From: Letharia columbiana
Taxonomy: Eukaryota > Ascomycota > Lecanoromycetes > Lecanorales > Parmeliaceae
NCBI RefSeq assembly: GCF_014066305.1
Contig: NW_023501060.1
Span: 496,001-560,000, forward strand
Length of the DNA: 64,000 bases
Reading direction: 5' to 3'
The translations under genes were made by a program, and so were the position numbers. The notes beneath the pieces were generated by a model that was not told where the DNA came from, made no database searches, and was given only the letters and a program-made list of their open reading frames with translations. Positions 10,742-23,608 of this stretch are shown here, in pieces (the stretch's first letter is position 1; the number at the start of each line of letters is the position of its first letter).

Positions 10742-13003
10742 TCATCGTCCTCCGCGTCCTGTCTCGATCCTCTGCCTCACAACATCCACGCCCTCATTTC
10801 GCCCTCTCCGTGACTTTCCTAGAAATTCCACATCTGGGTGCACGACGCGCATGTGTCTTGTCAAGGCATCGTTCCTACTGAACGTCTTCTCTTCCGTGCA
10901 CAAATGGCAGCGTACCTTGTGCTTGCGGTTGTTGTGGATCGTTTCTTCGTGTCGCGTAAGATCGTAGCTGCGGCTGAAGTTTGTGTTGCAAGGCTTGCCG
11001 GTTTGAGGATTGACCTTCTCGCATTTGTGTGGCCCAGGTTGGTTGTTGCGGGAGACATTGTTGGCCGCAGCTTGTGCATTGTGCGTGGCAGACGTAGGAG
11101 TCGTCGGTGTAGATGCATATTGGGATGAAGCACGGTGGGCTTCGCGACGATGCTTTTGAAGTTTTGTGGCGGTATCGAAGCGCGCGTGGCAGTCCGGAGT
11201 GGTGCATGTGTAGGTGCCTGAAGAGGCGGCCGTGTTAGCCGGGCGGGATATGGGTGCCTCTTGTGAGGATGGTGGTGAGCGGAGGCTTTGGTCAGCTTCT
11301 GGTATAATTCTGACATTTTCGGCCTGGCCAGTCTCGCTCTTGGTAGACTCCATTGAGGTCAAGGATGCTGGGAACTCTGGCACCTGGTCTGAGCCGCCGC
11401 GCATGCTACTGCTCTGGCGGCGTGACTCCGAAATAAATGGATACTGTTGTGGTATTGGGGGCGCTGATGGAGGCATGAAGCCTGGACCGGACGGGTGAGG
11501 TGCAGAAGATGAGGAGCTATCGGGTCTGCTTGGTTCCATTGAAGGGTAGTTTTGTTCGTTGTTGCTACTCTCGTCGGTGTCACCACGATGTAATCCTCTG
11601 TTAGAGTTTTGCGAAGAAAACTGAGGTTCGCGTTTTACTGATGGAACGAGGGGAACCTTGACATCTTCTTCTGTATTATCGTAGTCCAGAAGCGCCTCCT
11701 TTGGCGAAATGGTTTTTGGGGGGTTCAGATACCCCTGGCGAGATGGTGGGTGGTGTTGCGCATATGCGTGAGCATCTGCTTCCACTTTTTGCTGCAGTCT
11801 CAATTGGGCGGCCGAGGTTAAGCGAGTGGCGCCAGCGGGACTGCTCGGATTTGAATGGCCCCCATCCACCGCGAACTGTGAGCTCTCACGAAATGGCGAC
11901 CGCTGCCGAGAGACGTTGACGGCTGGTGAAGCTGACCTCGCGGTCAGGTGGCCGGTATTCGCAACTTGCAGTAGATCTGAAAAGGCACTTCTGTGCGGTG
12001 ACACAGTATTCCCTTGTGCTTGTTGCTGGCGAGGCTGCGATGACGGAGCTGATTGCGCCATTGCCGGATTGTACAGCTCATCTTGATACACATCTGACAT
12101 GGTTCTGTCCAGCTGCGGCGTGTTGCTGCGCATGTCTGTTGACGAATCAACCCCTCCAGCGAATGTTCTCCGCGATGTATTCTGTGCTCCATTCATGTTT
12201 GATGCACGTTGCTGATTCATAGCTTGACTCATTGCTGTCTGAGTGGCCATCATCGCGACGGCATCGTTGGATACTGGATTGAAGTATTGAAAGGCCTGGT
12301 TGTAGAATAGATCGCTGTTGGAAGATGGCGTGTAAGCCGGCTTTGGATACTGGCTGACGGTCGGATACGAGTGATCCCAACTTTCCAGGTGCGCAGAATG
12401 TATCGATTGCACGTCTGGGTCAACTATTCGGGGATATGTTGCGGATTGAGTGTAGGGAGAATCCGGTCCCACGGACGCAACGGATGAGTCTGACGGAAGT
12501 CTTTTATGGGTCCTGTAGCTCGCGGGAGGATTGTATTGCTGTTGTGGAGAAGGTGCCAGGTATGAGTTGTCTGGGTATGTGTTGTTCCACGACTGCTGGG
12601 AGAAATCCTCGATCATGGGCGGAGGAGTGGTCGCTGAAGGCAGTCCGTTGGTCGCCGACTGCGGAACGCGGACTTGTGGGTATTGCGACGAACTGTTCTG
12701 CATATATTGTGTATCCGCGACACCGAAGTTGAAGCGGTCTGACGGTGTTGACTGTCTCGAGTCGATGTAGTAAGGGTCGTTGGATGAAGAAAACGAGTAG
12801 TTGAGGTCCAGTGCCAGTGGTGGGTGAGCTGGAGCGTCGACGAATTTGTTGAACAGAGGGATTTTGTTGTTGTTACTGTTGTCGTTGTCGTTGTAGTAGA
12901 AGTAGGAAGTTGGTAGGTCTGGTGAATTTGATGGTGAAGAAGATTCGGAAGAGGAAAGGGGTTGTACGTCTTGACGTCGTTGACGAAGATGAGCTAATGG
13001 CAT
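10742..13003 (-). CDS. C2H2 zinc-finger transcription factor
   Basis: A single exon of 753 residues with the first ATG at 13003 (the open frame upstream offers only TTG). The N-terminal 590 residues are disordered, rich in Ser, Pro, Gln and Asn. Three C2H2 fingers are packed at the C terminus: about 598-623 (CTTPDC...HRREAH), 659-690 (an unusual finger with 10 residues between the cysteines, followed by FSRSYDLTRHEETIH) and 697-722 (CHLCTEEKTFSRNDALTRH). This layout resembles fungal proteins annotated as Rpn4-like regulators of proteasome genes, but I cannot confirm orthology. A nuclear DNA-binding regulator is safe; the target genes are unknown. About 4 kb of gene-free sequence lies upstream, which is common for regulator genes with long leaders. 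Confidence 0.85.
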   Translation of the reverse strand: MPLAHLRQRRQDVQPLSSSESSSPSNSPDLPTSYFYYNDNDNSNNNKIPLFNKFVDAPAHPPLALDLNYSFSSSNDPYYIDSRQSTPSDRFNFGVADTQYMQNSSSQYPQVRVPQSATNGLPSATTPPPMIEDFSQQSWNNTYPDNSYLAPSPQQQYNPPASYRTHKRLPSDSSVASVGPDSPYTQSATYPRIVDPDVQSIHSAHLESWDHSYPTVSQYPKPAYTPSSNSDLFYNQAFQYFNPVSNDAVAMMATQTAMSQAMNQQRASNMNGAQNTSRRTFAGGVDSSTDMRSNTPQLDRTMSDVYQDELYNPAMAQSAPSSQPRQQQAQGNTVSPHRSAFSDLLQVANTGHLTARSASPAVNVSRQRSPFRESSQFAVDGGHSNPSSPAGATRLTSAAQLRLQQKVEADAHAYAQHHPPSRQGYLNPPKTISPKEALLDYDNTEEDVKVPLVPSVKREPQFSSQNSNRGLHRGDTDESSNNEQNYPSMEPSRPDSSSSSAPHPSGPGFMPPSAPPIPQQYPFISESRRQSSSMRGGSDQVPEFPASLTSMESTKSETGQAENVRIIPEADQSLRSPPSSQEAPISRPANTAASSGTYTCTTPDCHARFDTATKLQKHRREAHRASSQYASTPTTPTSATHNAQAAANNVSRNNQPGPHKCEKVNPQTGKPCNTNFSRSYDLTRHEETIHNNRKHKVRCHLCTEEKTFSRNDALTRHMRVVHPDVEFLGKSRRGRNEGVDVVRQRIETGRGGR

Positions 13004-16000
13004 ATTCCAATATATGCACAAGCCAAGAAGAAGGGCAAAGCAAAAAGTTCGATGGACGGAAGATCGGAGTTTATGGGAAAAAGGTGGCGGGCGATCTTTA
13101 TAGTTATGTGACGGATGACGGATCGAAAAAGCGAGGATAATTCTGTTGTGTTAAAATAGGGATATTACTCATCAGCTTCGTATTTCGAAAAGCAATTGGA
13201 TAATGGACGAGTTTTGAGAAAAGTCGTAATTAATTGTCCGCTCTTTGCTTTGATGCCGCCTTTGCTTTGCTCGGATTTCTTTGTGGGCGTAGGCAAGAGA
13301 GATAGATATAGATAGATATATGGATGTGCATTAATATTGGATTATGATCTATTCCTTCTTCTTCCTTATTTTTCTGCTAAGCTAATCTTCGACGTCACAC
13401 ACTAATGCTCCTCTGCTTTCCTTTCACCGGCGACAGATCCAGCCCGATGATTTTGATTCTGCCGCCTAAAATCCGATCTTGGACCCGACACTAGTCCAAG
13501 ATTGGATAGATTGCGCAGCAAGGAGCTGAAGCGACGCGCTGATTCGGCCCCTCCTCTCCCCATCAGACCCTGATCGACGGGCTGGACTTTCTATTTTGAG
13601 TATAATCGTCTCAGATCTTCTCTCGTGCCAAATCGTCCTCGGCTCTTCACTGTCCAGTCTTGGCTTCCTGCATACTTCCCATCGGGACCAGATGAGGCGC
13701 AGTTGATGATGTGGCTGAGAAGCCTTTTGTGTTATCCCATCTCTGAAGACCTTACCATGGAACACCCGAAGATACCGTGCAACTATACCCAATCGCCTCC
13801 TCCTTCTACATCAAGGCTGCAACATGTGGAGGGGTCAAGAGCCGCAGTGATGGGTACAGAGAGTATCCGGTTTATACGCTTCAGCTGGTATGATACGGGT
13901 CGCAAGCGAACAGTTGGCAGGGGACGCGCAATCCACTTCGGCGAAAGATCATGTGAGCCGGCATCTGCTGACTCCCATGAACACTTTCGCATTAGTCATC
14001 ACATAATGATGCTTCTCATTGGTCAAGGTTACAGCAGTCGGTCATTCCAGTCACGAGTACGAGAACAAAGACCCCATCAAATGGCGGGCATTTTAGCTGT
14101 GGCTTGACTCATCGCGGATAAAGACAATACAGAACTGCGGTTCAAAGAGAATGGGCAACAATTGGCATTTCGCGCGGAGGGGGCCGATGGTGTGGCTGAA
14201 GTACTCGATGTGGCTGACGCACTCGGATGGGGGGTTAACGCTTGGCATCATGCGGGGAGACGGAGATGGATGGAGGTTCAAGAGCCTCAACGATAAAGTA
14301 ATGTACCTAATGGACCTTCCCTACTGGCTACTGCTGCAGGTACACCCCTATTATGTCATTAAATCATCATGGCCCGTGCAAAGCTGAAGGATTTGAAGCA
14401 AGACGTGGGGAAAAAAGAAGTTTCCTGTCAGAACTTTCGCCTTCTAGTTCCCTTCCATGCAGCATTAGTCTGTCTCTATCTATATAAGAGGCTAGAGCTT
14501 CTTGGCACTCTGTGGCTGAGTCGACGCACTCGACTTCTTATCATCCCGATGAGGGCATGCGAACCTTATACGTGACGGATCGACCTTCCCGATGCTAGCC
14601 GGTCGGTAAACTCCACTGCCGGGATGGGCAAAGACTGGGCTGAAAATTTCGACTCAAATTTCTTGCTCTCGTGCACTCCGATGTTCGAGATGCTTCTCAT
14701 GCACCTCATTCAAATCAACTAACCCATTCTTTATGGCTGAGTTCACTTCTGGTCTTCTTCAGCGTCCTCCTTGGTAGACAGCGACGACTTTCTGAACCCT
14801 TTGGTAAGGTCGCATTGGTATCGTACCAGCTGACGGCCGCTTCGCCCTGCCTCCTTGAGTCGGACCGGGCGAGGGTGGTCCACATCTCATTTCAGCATTC
14901 TTCAATCTTCATTCGTCACGCAGTGGATGGAAAAAAACCGAGTTCGCAAGTTATCGTACGGAAAAGGCAAAGCTAGCTGCGTAGAGGCGCAGAGTTGCGT
15001 CGACTCCCGCGCTGCTGTGCTTTGTAATTGTGATTTCGCTTTGCCTTTGCGCCGGGTCCGAGGTGACGATGTTCACAACACCGACTGCGAGTGTTTGCCG
15101 TCCGTGTGCAGGATCTGAAGATCGCGAAGAGCGTATGGCTTTGGTGTCTGAGGAGAGCCTGCTGAGCCCGCATGGATTGTAGAGCTGATCAGCTTCGTAC
15201 TTTCGCGGGGTCCGAGCTCGTGTCCGCATCTCCAACAACGGTGGAACGGGTGTGATTCATCATCATTACATATCACGACTGTATGGCTGCATGCAGCTTG
15301 CCAAGCTTCCCTTGATTCTCGTCCTGCTCGCGATGGCGTCTTCCCAAGGCAAAGACGAGGGCGAGAAGCTGTCATTCTAGGCTAGGCATGCACCATTTAC
15401 ACGTGGTGAGAGCGGTGCTCGTCGAAGCCATGTCGCCAGCAAAACATGAGAATCTGCGAGCTGAACTTTGATCTGCACGGCACCTGATGTTTATTTTACT
15501 GATTACACATAGGGAGGTACAATAATCAGACGCTGTCGTCTTTGGGTGCCTAAGCACACTGCAGAACGCGTCATCTGTCCGATTTCTGCTGTGTGTTCTC
15601 GATTTAGGATGACTGGTCCAGATTTGTTGGTCGACTCGCAACGCATCTGCGTGGTTCTAGACTATGATACCCGATGCTGCTTGGGCCTGTTGAAGGGGTA
15701 GACGACGAGTATTTCGCTGCGGGTGGTGGCTAAAGCTGGAGGCCCAAATAATCTATTGCCTTTGCTGCAGGCTGACTAGACACATGTACGGTTCGACAAT
15801 CTAGGCTGGTTCTTCTTTGTAATCTTCTGGGGCAGGCGAACGATTGTGCCCTCCAGGCGCTTAAGGACATTCGCCAGCCTGGAAGAGGAGCGCCAAATCG
15901 TGCTCCCCAGACGTTGCCAGATGTTTTCTATCCTTGTATCCCACTCTCAATCCTCTTCTCTTCTCAGCTAAACCATGCCGCAACTCTGAAATTTTCGCCG

Positions 16001-17105
16001 CTACTTTGATCTCAACCATTCTGCAAATGCATACTTTTCTCAGTGGAGATGCTGCCTTCATCGGTCTTCGACAGCCATCGCCGTGAGATCCGTGACGAAG
16101 CATTCCCAAACCACTAGCAACGTCTTGCCACACACACGTCCTTCTCCATCGAGATATCTTGCCGATTTTCAGTGATATCGATATTTTTAGCGCAGCAGGA
16201 CCTCCAATGACTGTTACCTCGATCGTTGAAAGACCGGAATTCCATCGTGCATGGCTGGCGAAATTGGAGAGGAAGGGGCCATCCGAGCTGCTGATGGTCC
16301 TCGATACCCATATCGCCTGAGCTCAGGGCATAAGAAAAGATCTAGCCAAATACACGACAAATCAGTTGATTCAATCCCTGATTCGACCGCAGGAAGGGCA
16401 ACCGGATGATGAAATGCGCTCTCCCTTGTTGGCGTGCAAAACTCACGGCACCCAAAAGTCTAAAGGCGAATGCTTCCTTTAGCAAGACATAACATGGAGC
16501 ATGGAGAGTTAGACCTAATTGTCATTATAGGGGACCTTTCAGTCATGGGACAGGCTGTTCGCAGAATACAACAGACCATGTTGAGAAGAAGCAAGTTGTA
16601 GCGGTTGTGGCGGGCAGGTTCTGCCGTGGAGCACAATTGACGGTTTTTGATATTGCGTCCTGTAGCTACCATAACGGTCCAAAAGGCAGACTTTAAGCAT
16701 TCAAAAGACTCCCTGAAGCATACCAAGCAGGATGGTGTAAATCTGACGCGGAGAATCGTAATGATATGGGCATTCGTATCATTTCGATAGCATTTGACAG
16801 TTTTGCAATAATTCAACCAACAAATGTACGTAACTCGTTCAGATTCTCGTGAAATCACAATGGCAACCTCAAGCTTCCATTTTTCCCCTGGGAAGGATCA
16901 CTTTAGACGTACTAGCAATCTATAAAGGCTTTGACTATCGCAAAAGGCCATGAGACTAGTTGTATAGGTCATTGAATGCACAAATGAAAATCAATAATTC
17001 ATTTCAAAAATCCTACGTTCAGGGTTAGGGTTAGCAAAATTTCCTGTTGCCCACTGGCTATTCTACGCCATTGTGGAATACCGTCTTCAGAATGCCTCCA
17101 ATCAC
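13004..17105. other. 4.1-kb gene-free region
   Basis: No open frame here shows a domain or family pattern, and none joins to a neighbour by splicing. A short GATA-type microsatellite lies near 13300-13325 and the promoter of the C2H2 gene must be at the left end. A telomere-like TTAGGG double repeat is at the right end. A long non-coding transcript or a long 5' leader of the C2H2 gene is possible. Confidence 0.5.
17021..17034 (+). repeat. short telomere-like TTAGGG motif
   Basis: AGGGTTAGGGTTAG, two and a third telomere-type units, lies about 100 nt upstream of the SDR start. It may be a promoter telo-box rather than a telomere scar. Confidence 0.5.
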
Positions 17106-17135
17106 ATGGCACCGCACCAGCGCTCCCACGATACC

Positions 17136-18245
17136 ATGCCTCAGTTCTCCCGCATCGCCGCCGTGACGGGTGCGAACAAAGGCATCGGTCTTGCCATCGT
17201 CCGCAATCTAGCGCTGCAGTATCCGTCCTCAGCTTTCAACAACGGGCCTCTGCTCATCTACTTGTGCGCGAGGGACAAGGGAAGGGGAGAAGATGCTGTC
17301 AAGACGCTTGAAGATGATGCGCAGTTGAAGAAAGCGAAGGCGTTGGTGCAGCATGGGGGCTTGACGACGGTCAAGTACCATGGGCTTGATATCAGCAAGA
17401 CGAAGAGTATACTGGACTTTGCGGGATTCTTGGAGAAGGAACATCCTGAGGGGATTGATATGGTGGTCAATAATGCCGGGATTGCTATGAATGGCTTTGG
17501 TATGCTATGCTCCCAGCGGCTGCCTTGCTCTCCTTCCGCCTCCACCAGGGTTCAAAATCTCCACTGACACTCCTGCGCGCAGACATCAATGTCGTCAAGG
17601 AGACCCTCCAATGCAACTACTACGGCACCCTAACAGCCACGCGCTCCCTCCTCCCTCTGATCCGTCCCGGCGGCCGTCTGGTGAATCTATCCAGCATGGT
17701 AGGTCATCTAAACTCCAAATACTCGGAGGAAATCCGCACCGCGTTCGCCGAGTCCAAGACCGTCGACGACGTCACCAAGCTCATGGAATCCTTCACCGAA
17801 GCTGTTGACCAAGGCAAGGAGCAAGAGCAAGGCTGGCCCAGTGCAGCCTATGCCGTGAGCAAGAGCGGCATTACGGGTATGACGAGGGCTATTGCGTTGG
17901 AGGTGGAGGAGAGGCGGAAGGAGAGTGGGGTATTGGTTAATAGCTGTTGTCCGGGTTATGTGAATACGGATATGACGAAGCATAGGGGTTCCAAGTCGGT
18001 GGATGAGGGGGCGCAGACGCCGGTGCTGTTGGCGTGTGGGGATATTGGGACGACGAGTGGGGAGTTCGTAAGCTACTTCCCACGTCCTTTTATTCGCTAA
18101 TCCATAACCTGATTTGAGTCGCGAGACACGTTGCGGGAGTATATTGACTTCAGCAATTGTCTTGCGACTCAAATCATGGTTTTGCAAAGGAAGTTACTGA
18201 CTGAAGGAATTGCAGTGGCAGCATGAGGAGGTTATTGATTGGTAG
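17136..18245 (+). CDS. Carbonyl reductase-type short-chain dehydrogenase
   Basis: Three exons, join(17136..17499,17583..18067,18216..18245), give 292 residues. Motifs in order are TGANKGIG (NADP(H)-binding glycine motif), NNAG, NLSSM and YAVSK (catalytic Tyr-x3-Lys). This is the CBR1-like branch of the SDR superfamily, normally a cytosolic NADPH-dependent reductase of carbonyl compounds; the natural substrate is not known. The last exon encodes WQHEEVIDW, typical of the C terminus of fungal members. ATGs at 17106 and 17136 are both in frame; I prefer 17136 because family members start a few residues before FSRIAAVTG. The third exon is only 30 nt and easily missed. Confidence 0.9.
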
Positions 18246-18786
18246 TAGCGTCTTCACAGCAGATGTCAGTGGATTGGATTGGCAAAGCTGCAGTCAGGTG
18301 TATGGTACTTTCCCTCCAAGACCTGGCCCTCTTATGGAACTGATTGCTGCGCAAGACGAGCGAGCAGCCAAGGAGAAGTGCTTCGCTGTCACGTGGACAT
18401 GGATAGCAGTGCAGCACCCGTGTTCTAACCTTGTAATCAATGACCAAGCCGGCGCGTTTAAAATGCTTTTTCTAGACTGAAGGCAACAAGAACGGGAACA
18501 CTAAATGAACAATCAGAGATGAGTCACTGGAGTCACGAGGCACAATGCAAAGCGAACGAGTGCTTGAAGATTGATGGAATTATCTGGTATCATTCCATAG
18601 TTGACCTGCCACTTGACTCCCCGGCTCCCTGTGAGCTCTTATGATACACAAAGCAAGAACCCCGTAGAGAAACCATTTGCAGCCACCATGAGCCATCGCT
18701 CCACCACTGATCCACCTGATCCAAGCGCGTGTTGTATGTGATTGTGGCGAGCCATGAAGAAAGTCGTGAATGTGAGAGTAAGGAAC
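18246..18786. other. convergent 3' intergenic region, SDR / H4
   Basis: Lies between the stop codons of the SDR gene and histone H4. No gene seen. Confidence 0.5.
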
Positions 18787-19262
<476 letters not shown>

Positions 19263-19963
19263 GTTGATGGGGGTGAAGTGATAAGGTGAGCGTTAGAAGT
19301 TGTGTGTGGAATGTGGATGAAGGATGACTTCGTTGGTAGTGGATGGATCGAATTGATAGCGGTGGATGGAGGTTGTAAGAGGTCTTACCGTTGGAGATAT
19401 TTCAAGCAGACCCGCTGCCAAGTGGTGATTGAGTTGCGCAGCACGCTAAACCGTTTCTGACCGTTCCAGTTCGCGAGGGTTCATATCACTAGCTTCGATT
19501 TTAATTAAGCGTGCAGGAACGCAGAAGGCGATGATAATTTGTGCGATAGACACCACCTACTACAATTGACTCACGATTTGACATGTGGATGGGCATTGAG
19601 TCACAATAAATTCTACATCGCTGAAGGACAAAGCATTCTGGCGGTCGCTTAATCCTGGCGGATTCTGATTGGTCCAAAATAGTTTTTTTTTTGATGTTCG
19701 TCCCTAACAAAAATCAGCCCTACCAATTCGCAAAATCAAATGCTCAATTCCAGCACATCAAACAAGTGAATTACACTAGCGCGTAATCCGCCCGCCCCTG
19801 CCTGATCATCACTTTCTTCGATAAACTACTTATTCCCACTTTCTTCCATCTTCCACTCTCCCCCATCCAACCACCATCGTCATCAACAATATCGACAACT
19901 TCATCCACCACAACTCCATACACAACTCCATCTTCATTCTCATCATCATATCAATCACTCGCA
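19263..19963. promoter_or_regulatory. Bidirectional H4/H3 histone promoter
   Basis: A 701-nt intergenic region between the divergent H4 and H3 start codons, so it must carry both promoters. Two CCAAT boxes are visible, one inverted (ATTGG at 19668-19672) and one direct (CCAAT at 19723-19727). The H3 side is a CT/CA-rich leader of about 100 nt (19830-19960). Confidence 0.6.
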
Positions 19964-20616
<653 letters not shown>

Positions 20617-21672
20617 ATGCCTCCTTCTCAATCGGCATATCTAGCATCATTCCCTCTCGACATACCCGCTCGAACATGACGGCTACTTCGGTGGACAAAC
20701 ATGGAGGAAAAGCACTTGTGCTTTGAGCGAGATCTTTTGTAGCTAGCTGGTCGTCAGGCATTTCTTTGGTTCGTCTTCATATGCGCATAGGTCGAGGTCT
20801 CCGGTGGCTCTCATGGTGTTTGCTCAGGGGAGAGCACGGGCTTGCTTTTGTATCATAATTCAGCGACGATGGCGGGAGGTCGCTGAAACTCAATGACAAC
20901 CTGACGAACGATGATGAATCTTCGTCTTCTCTGAACTACTACTGCTACTACCACTTTCATTCCACATGTTTCGTGACTCGTGCCTCTGCCTCATTTTGAT
21001 CTGCCTCACTTGAAGCATGCGTGTCTAACACGTGCCAGACCTGCCACTGCATGACGCGTTTCTCTCCACTTGCCAGCACTACGAATCCCAGCCCATACGC
21101 GTGCGTTCCTTCTCACCCGCGAAGACCGTCCATTGCCGTCTCTCGAGACAAGTGGCAGCTGCCAGATCTACTTGCATCCATCTCGTGGTCAGAGACGGGC
21201 ATGCAAATGCGACCTGTAAGAAACCCATGCTGCGATACGCGAGCGCTACCTGGTTCACGAGTGGACAAGTTCGGAAGCCATCACTACTGTAGAGTCAGGT
21301 AATTTATTTCTTTGCGTCTACGTGCTGTAGTTCCCTGTACGGGCGCCACGCTTCATGCCTGCCACGCAGCTCCTTCTGAGTGAACCTTACTACCCGATCC
21401 GGCCATTGAGTGACCAATGGTGGTAGGTATTTCGAGAGAGCCTCGTCGTTGCTGTAGTCTAGAGCTGCGATTTAAGACTGGTTCAACTTCACGGCGAGGA
21501 ACCTCTCCCACTCACGTTTTGCATGGGGAGCTTCCGTGAGGAAGAGGCGTCTCGGACGCCGGGCGACCTTTTGCGGTCCCAGTCACTTGGAACACACATC
21601 TTCCGAGGCGAAGGCGGGCCTCAAAACCTAGCCGGGTCGGTCAGCGAACCACTGTCCAATCGCTTTTCGCTC
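20617..21672. other. convergent 3' intergenic region, H3 / kinase
   Basis: About 1.06 kb between the stops of H3 and the kinase gene. Only short unsupported open frames are present; it probably holds both 3' UTRs. Confidence 0.5.
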
Positions 21673-22834
21673 TCACTGTCGACTTGTAGGTCCGTCCGAG
21701 AAGAAGACGTGGTTCAGAGCCTGTCCCAGTTGCGCAGTCAGCACGGTCTTTTCCAACACACTTCTCGCGTCAAGGGAGAGCGCTTACCTCCAGCGCGTTT
21801 AGTCTTGAGGTACTCTGGTACATGACTAGCCCTGTGACCAGATCCCGGGCTTCTTCAGAGGCCAGCGGAAGTATGTCTTTCCATGACTTGGGCGGGAAGG
21901 CATGGAAGGACATTTTGTTCCAGTCTGGGAAGGTTCTGGCTTCCTGGAGTCACGGCAAGCATTAGCTGCATGTTTGTATTTAGGAGATGATTTCATAGAG
22001 GGTCGAGAAGCTACTCACCGGCCAAGTCTCATCAGTCGGCGTTCCCAGTGTCTCGAAGATTGATTTGACTAATGTTAATTCACTTCCCAATTCCCCAGCA
22101 TCGAAAAGCGTCCATTGGGCCTCCCCGCTTTTCACACCCGGCTTTTCAAATCCATCAAGACCACGCCTCACGCACTCCGCCACTACGCAACCCGCAGCCC
22201 ACAAGTCTAACTCCGGTCCATAGGCCTTATGCCCAAAGAGTACCTCCGGAGGGCGATAGCACGTGGTCCCTACGTCGGTGATTTTCTGGTCAGACGGCTC
22301 AGATGCCGGGTCGTCTGGGGACCATGCGATTCCAAAGTCTGCAAGCAAGGCGGGTCCCGAGGAGGTGCTGAGTAGGATGTTGGCGGGTTTAATGTCGCGG
22401 TGAATGATTCCTTTTGAATGTATATGAGCGAGGGCGCAGAACAAACCTTCGAGTATATGACGTGCTGCCGTCGCTTTGAGGGGGAAGCCTTTTCTTAGCA
22501 CTGTGTCCAGATCGAGTGGTTTGAAGGGGAAAACGAGCAGGAATTGTGAGGACAGGGTATGCGTGGTGAGAAGAGAGATGATGTACGGGTGGGCAGCAGC
22601 GGCGAGGATGCGTGCTTCGCGCTTGGGGTTGTGGGGTGGGTGAGTTTGAAAGGGAATGGTGACCTTAATTGCTAAGCTTTTGAGGTGATCGGTATTTATT
22701 TGCTTGTAGACGGTGGAGAAGAGGCCGGTGGCGTGATGGGTGCAGTTGGTGAAGGGTCCAATGGTTTGGCCTGTTTGCTGTGAGGAGTCCTCGAGTGTAG
22801 AAGTTGGCGGCGATGGAACGTCGTCGGCTGGCAT
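21673..22834 (-). CDS. CDK-like protein kinase, Csk1/CAK-activating type
   Basis: Three exons, complement(join(21673..21720,21788..21943,22019..22834)), give 339 residues. The kinase core shows LAIKV (ATP-binding lysine), HRDIKPANILL (catalytic loop), DFGIA (metal binding), GTTCYRPPEVLFG (activation segment and APE equivalent) and ELDLWAAGCVVAE. The second exon supplies the C-lobe (WNKMSFHAFPPKSW, SRLNALE) and the last exon a short tail. The glycine loop is divergent (TGLFSTVYK), as in Csk1-type kinases of filamentous fungi. The likely role is to activate CDKs by T-loop phosphorylation, but this rests on resemblance only. The start is the first ATG at 22834; the frame upstream has only TTG. 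It is divergent to SYP1. Confidence 0.8.
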
Positions 22835-23608
22835 TCTCAAATAACGGTCTCCGTCGATCCACCCGTTGCAACGTTGGTAATAGTCCTCCTATGTGGTGTT
22901 TTAGAGTCAGGGTTAAGGTTGCGAAATAATCGAACGAACTTTTGACTGTGCATCTTTATATATGACTTTCTCAAGAAGCCTGCCCTCTGCTTGCATTTGA
23001 GTTGTGTCCTTATCTGGGAATACAGAAGACAAGGTATTTGTGCTGACATTAGGTCAATGTTTGCAGGCTTTACGTGACACAGAGTACATAAACACAAACT
23101 TGCATTTTCAGAGTATGGCTTACGCGTTCAGAGAAGCTGACTTGAGATTGCCATGATACGGTAGAAGCCATCCTGTTATTTTCCATTTCGACACGCGTAG
23201 GAAAGAGCGAAAGGGGATAATGGGATAGAACACAGCTCTTTGCGAATCTACTTTTGAAATATCGAAAGGAGGACAAATTGAGAAATCGTGGGAGAAGCTG
23301 CTCTCATGCTGCTCTTTCCAGATAAAGAGATACAGAGAATGCTGAGATAAAGGACATCGGGTTTCAATGGAAGCCTTTTCGAAATGACCACATCTAGAGA
23401 AGCACTATGGTCAACATGGAAATGTTTGGCAGTTTGATAGTCCGTACAGAGTAGTGACTGTCATATTGATATGTCGTATCCGTAATATGGAACTAAAAAC
23501 TTTGAGGCTGTCATCATGCATTCCCAGATATCTGGTGCCATGCTTGCCACGCAGATTCACAGATGACACATAACGGTTTCAATTTGCTTGGTTTGCGATT
23601 GAAGAACC
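22835..23608. other. divergent promoter region, kinase / SYP1
   Basis: 774 nt between two divergent start codons; it should contain both promoters. No specific element is recognised. Confidence 0.5.

Noticed and set aside
13004..13140. Possible proteasome-control (PACE) element upstream of the C2H2 gene
   Set aside because: Only GGTGGC followed by GGG is present near 13083; the full GGTGGCAAA was not found, so it does not support an Rpn4-like loop.
13625..14107. Plus-strand open frame of 160 codons in the 4-kb gene-free region
   Set aside because: No recognisable motif, composition like random translation, and no splice join to neighbouring frames.
17073..17105. N-terminal extension of the SDR frame upstream of its first ATG
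   Set aside because: The frame is open but begins with GTG; family members start near 17136.
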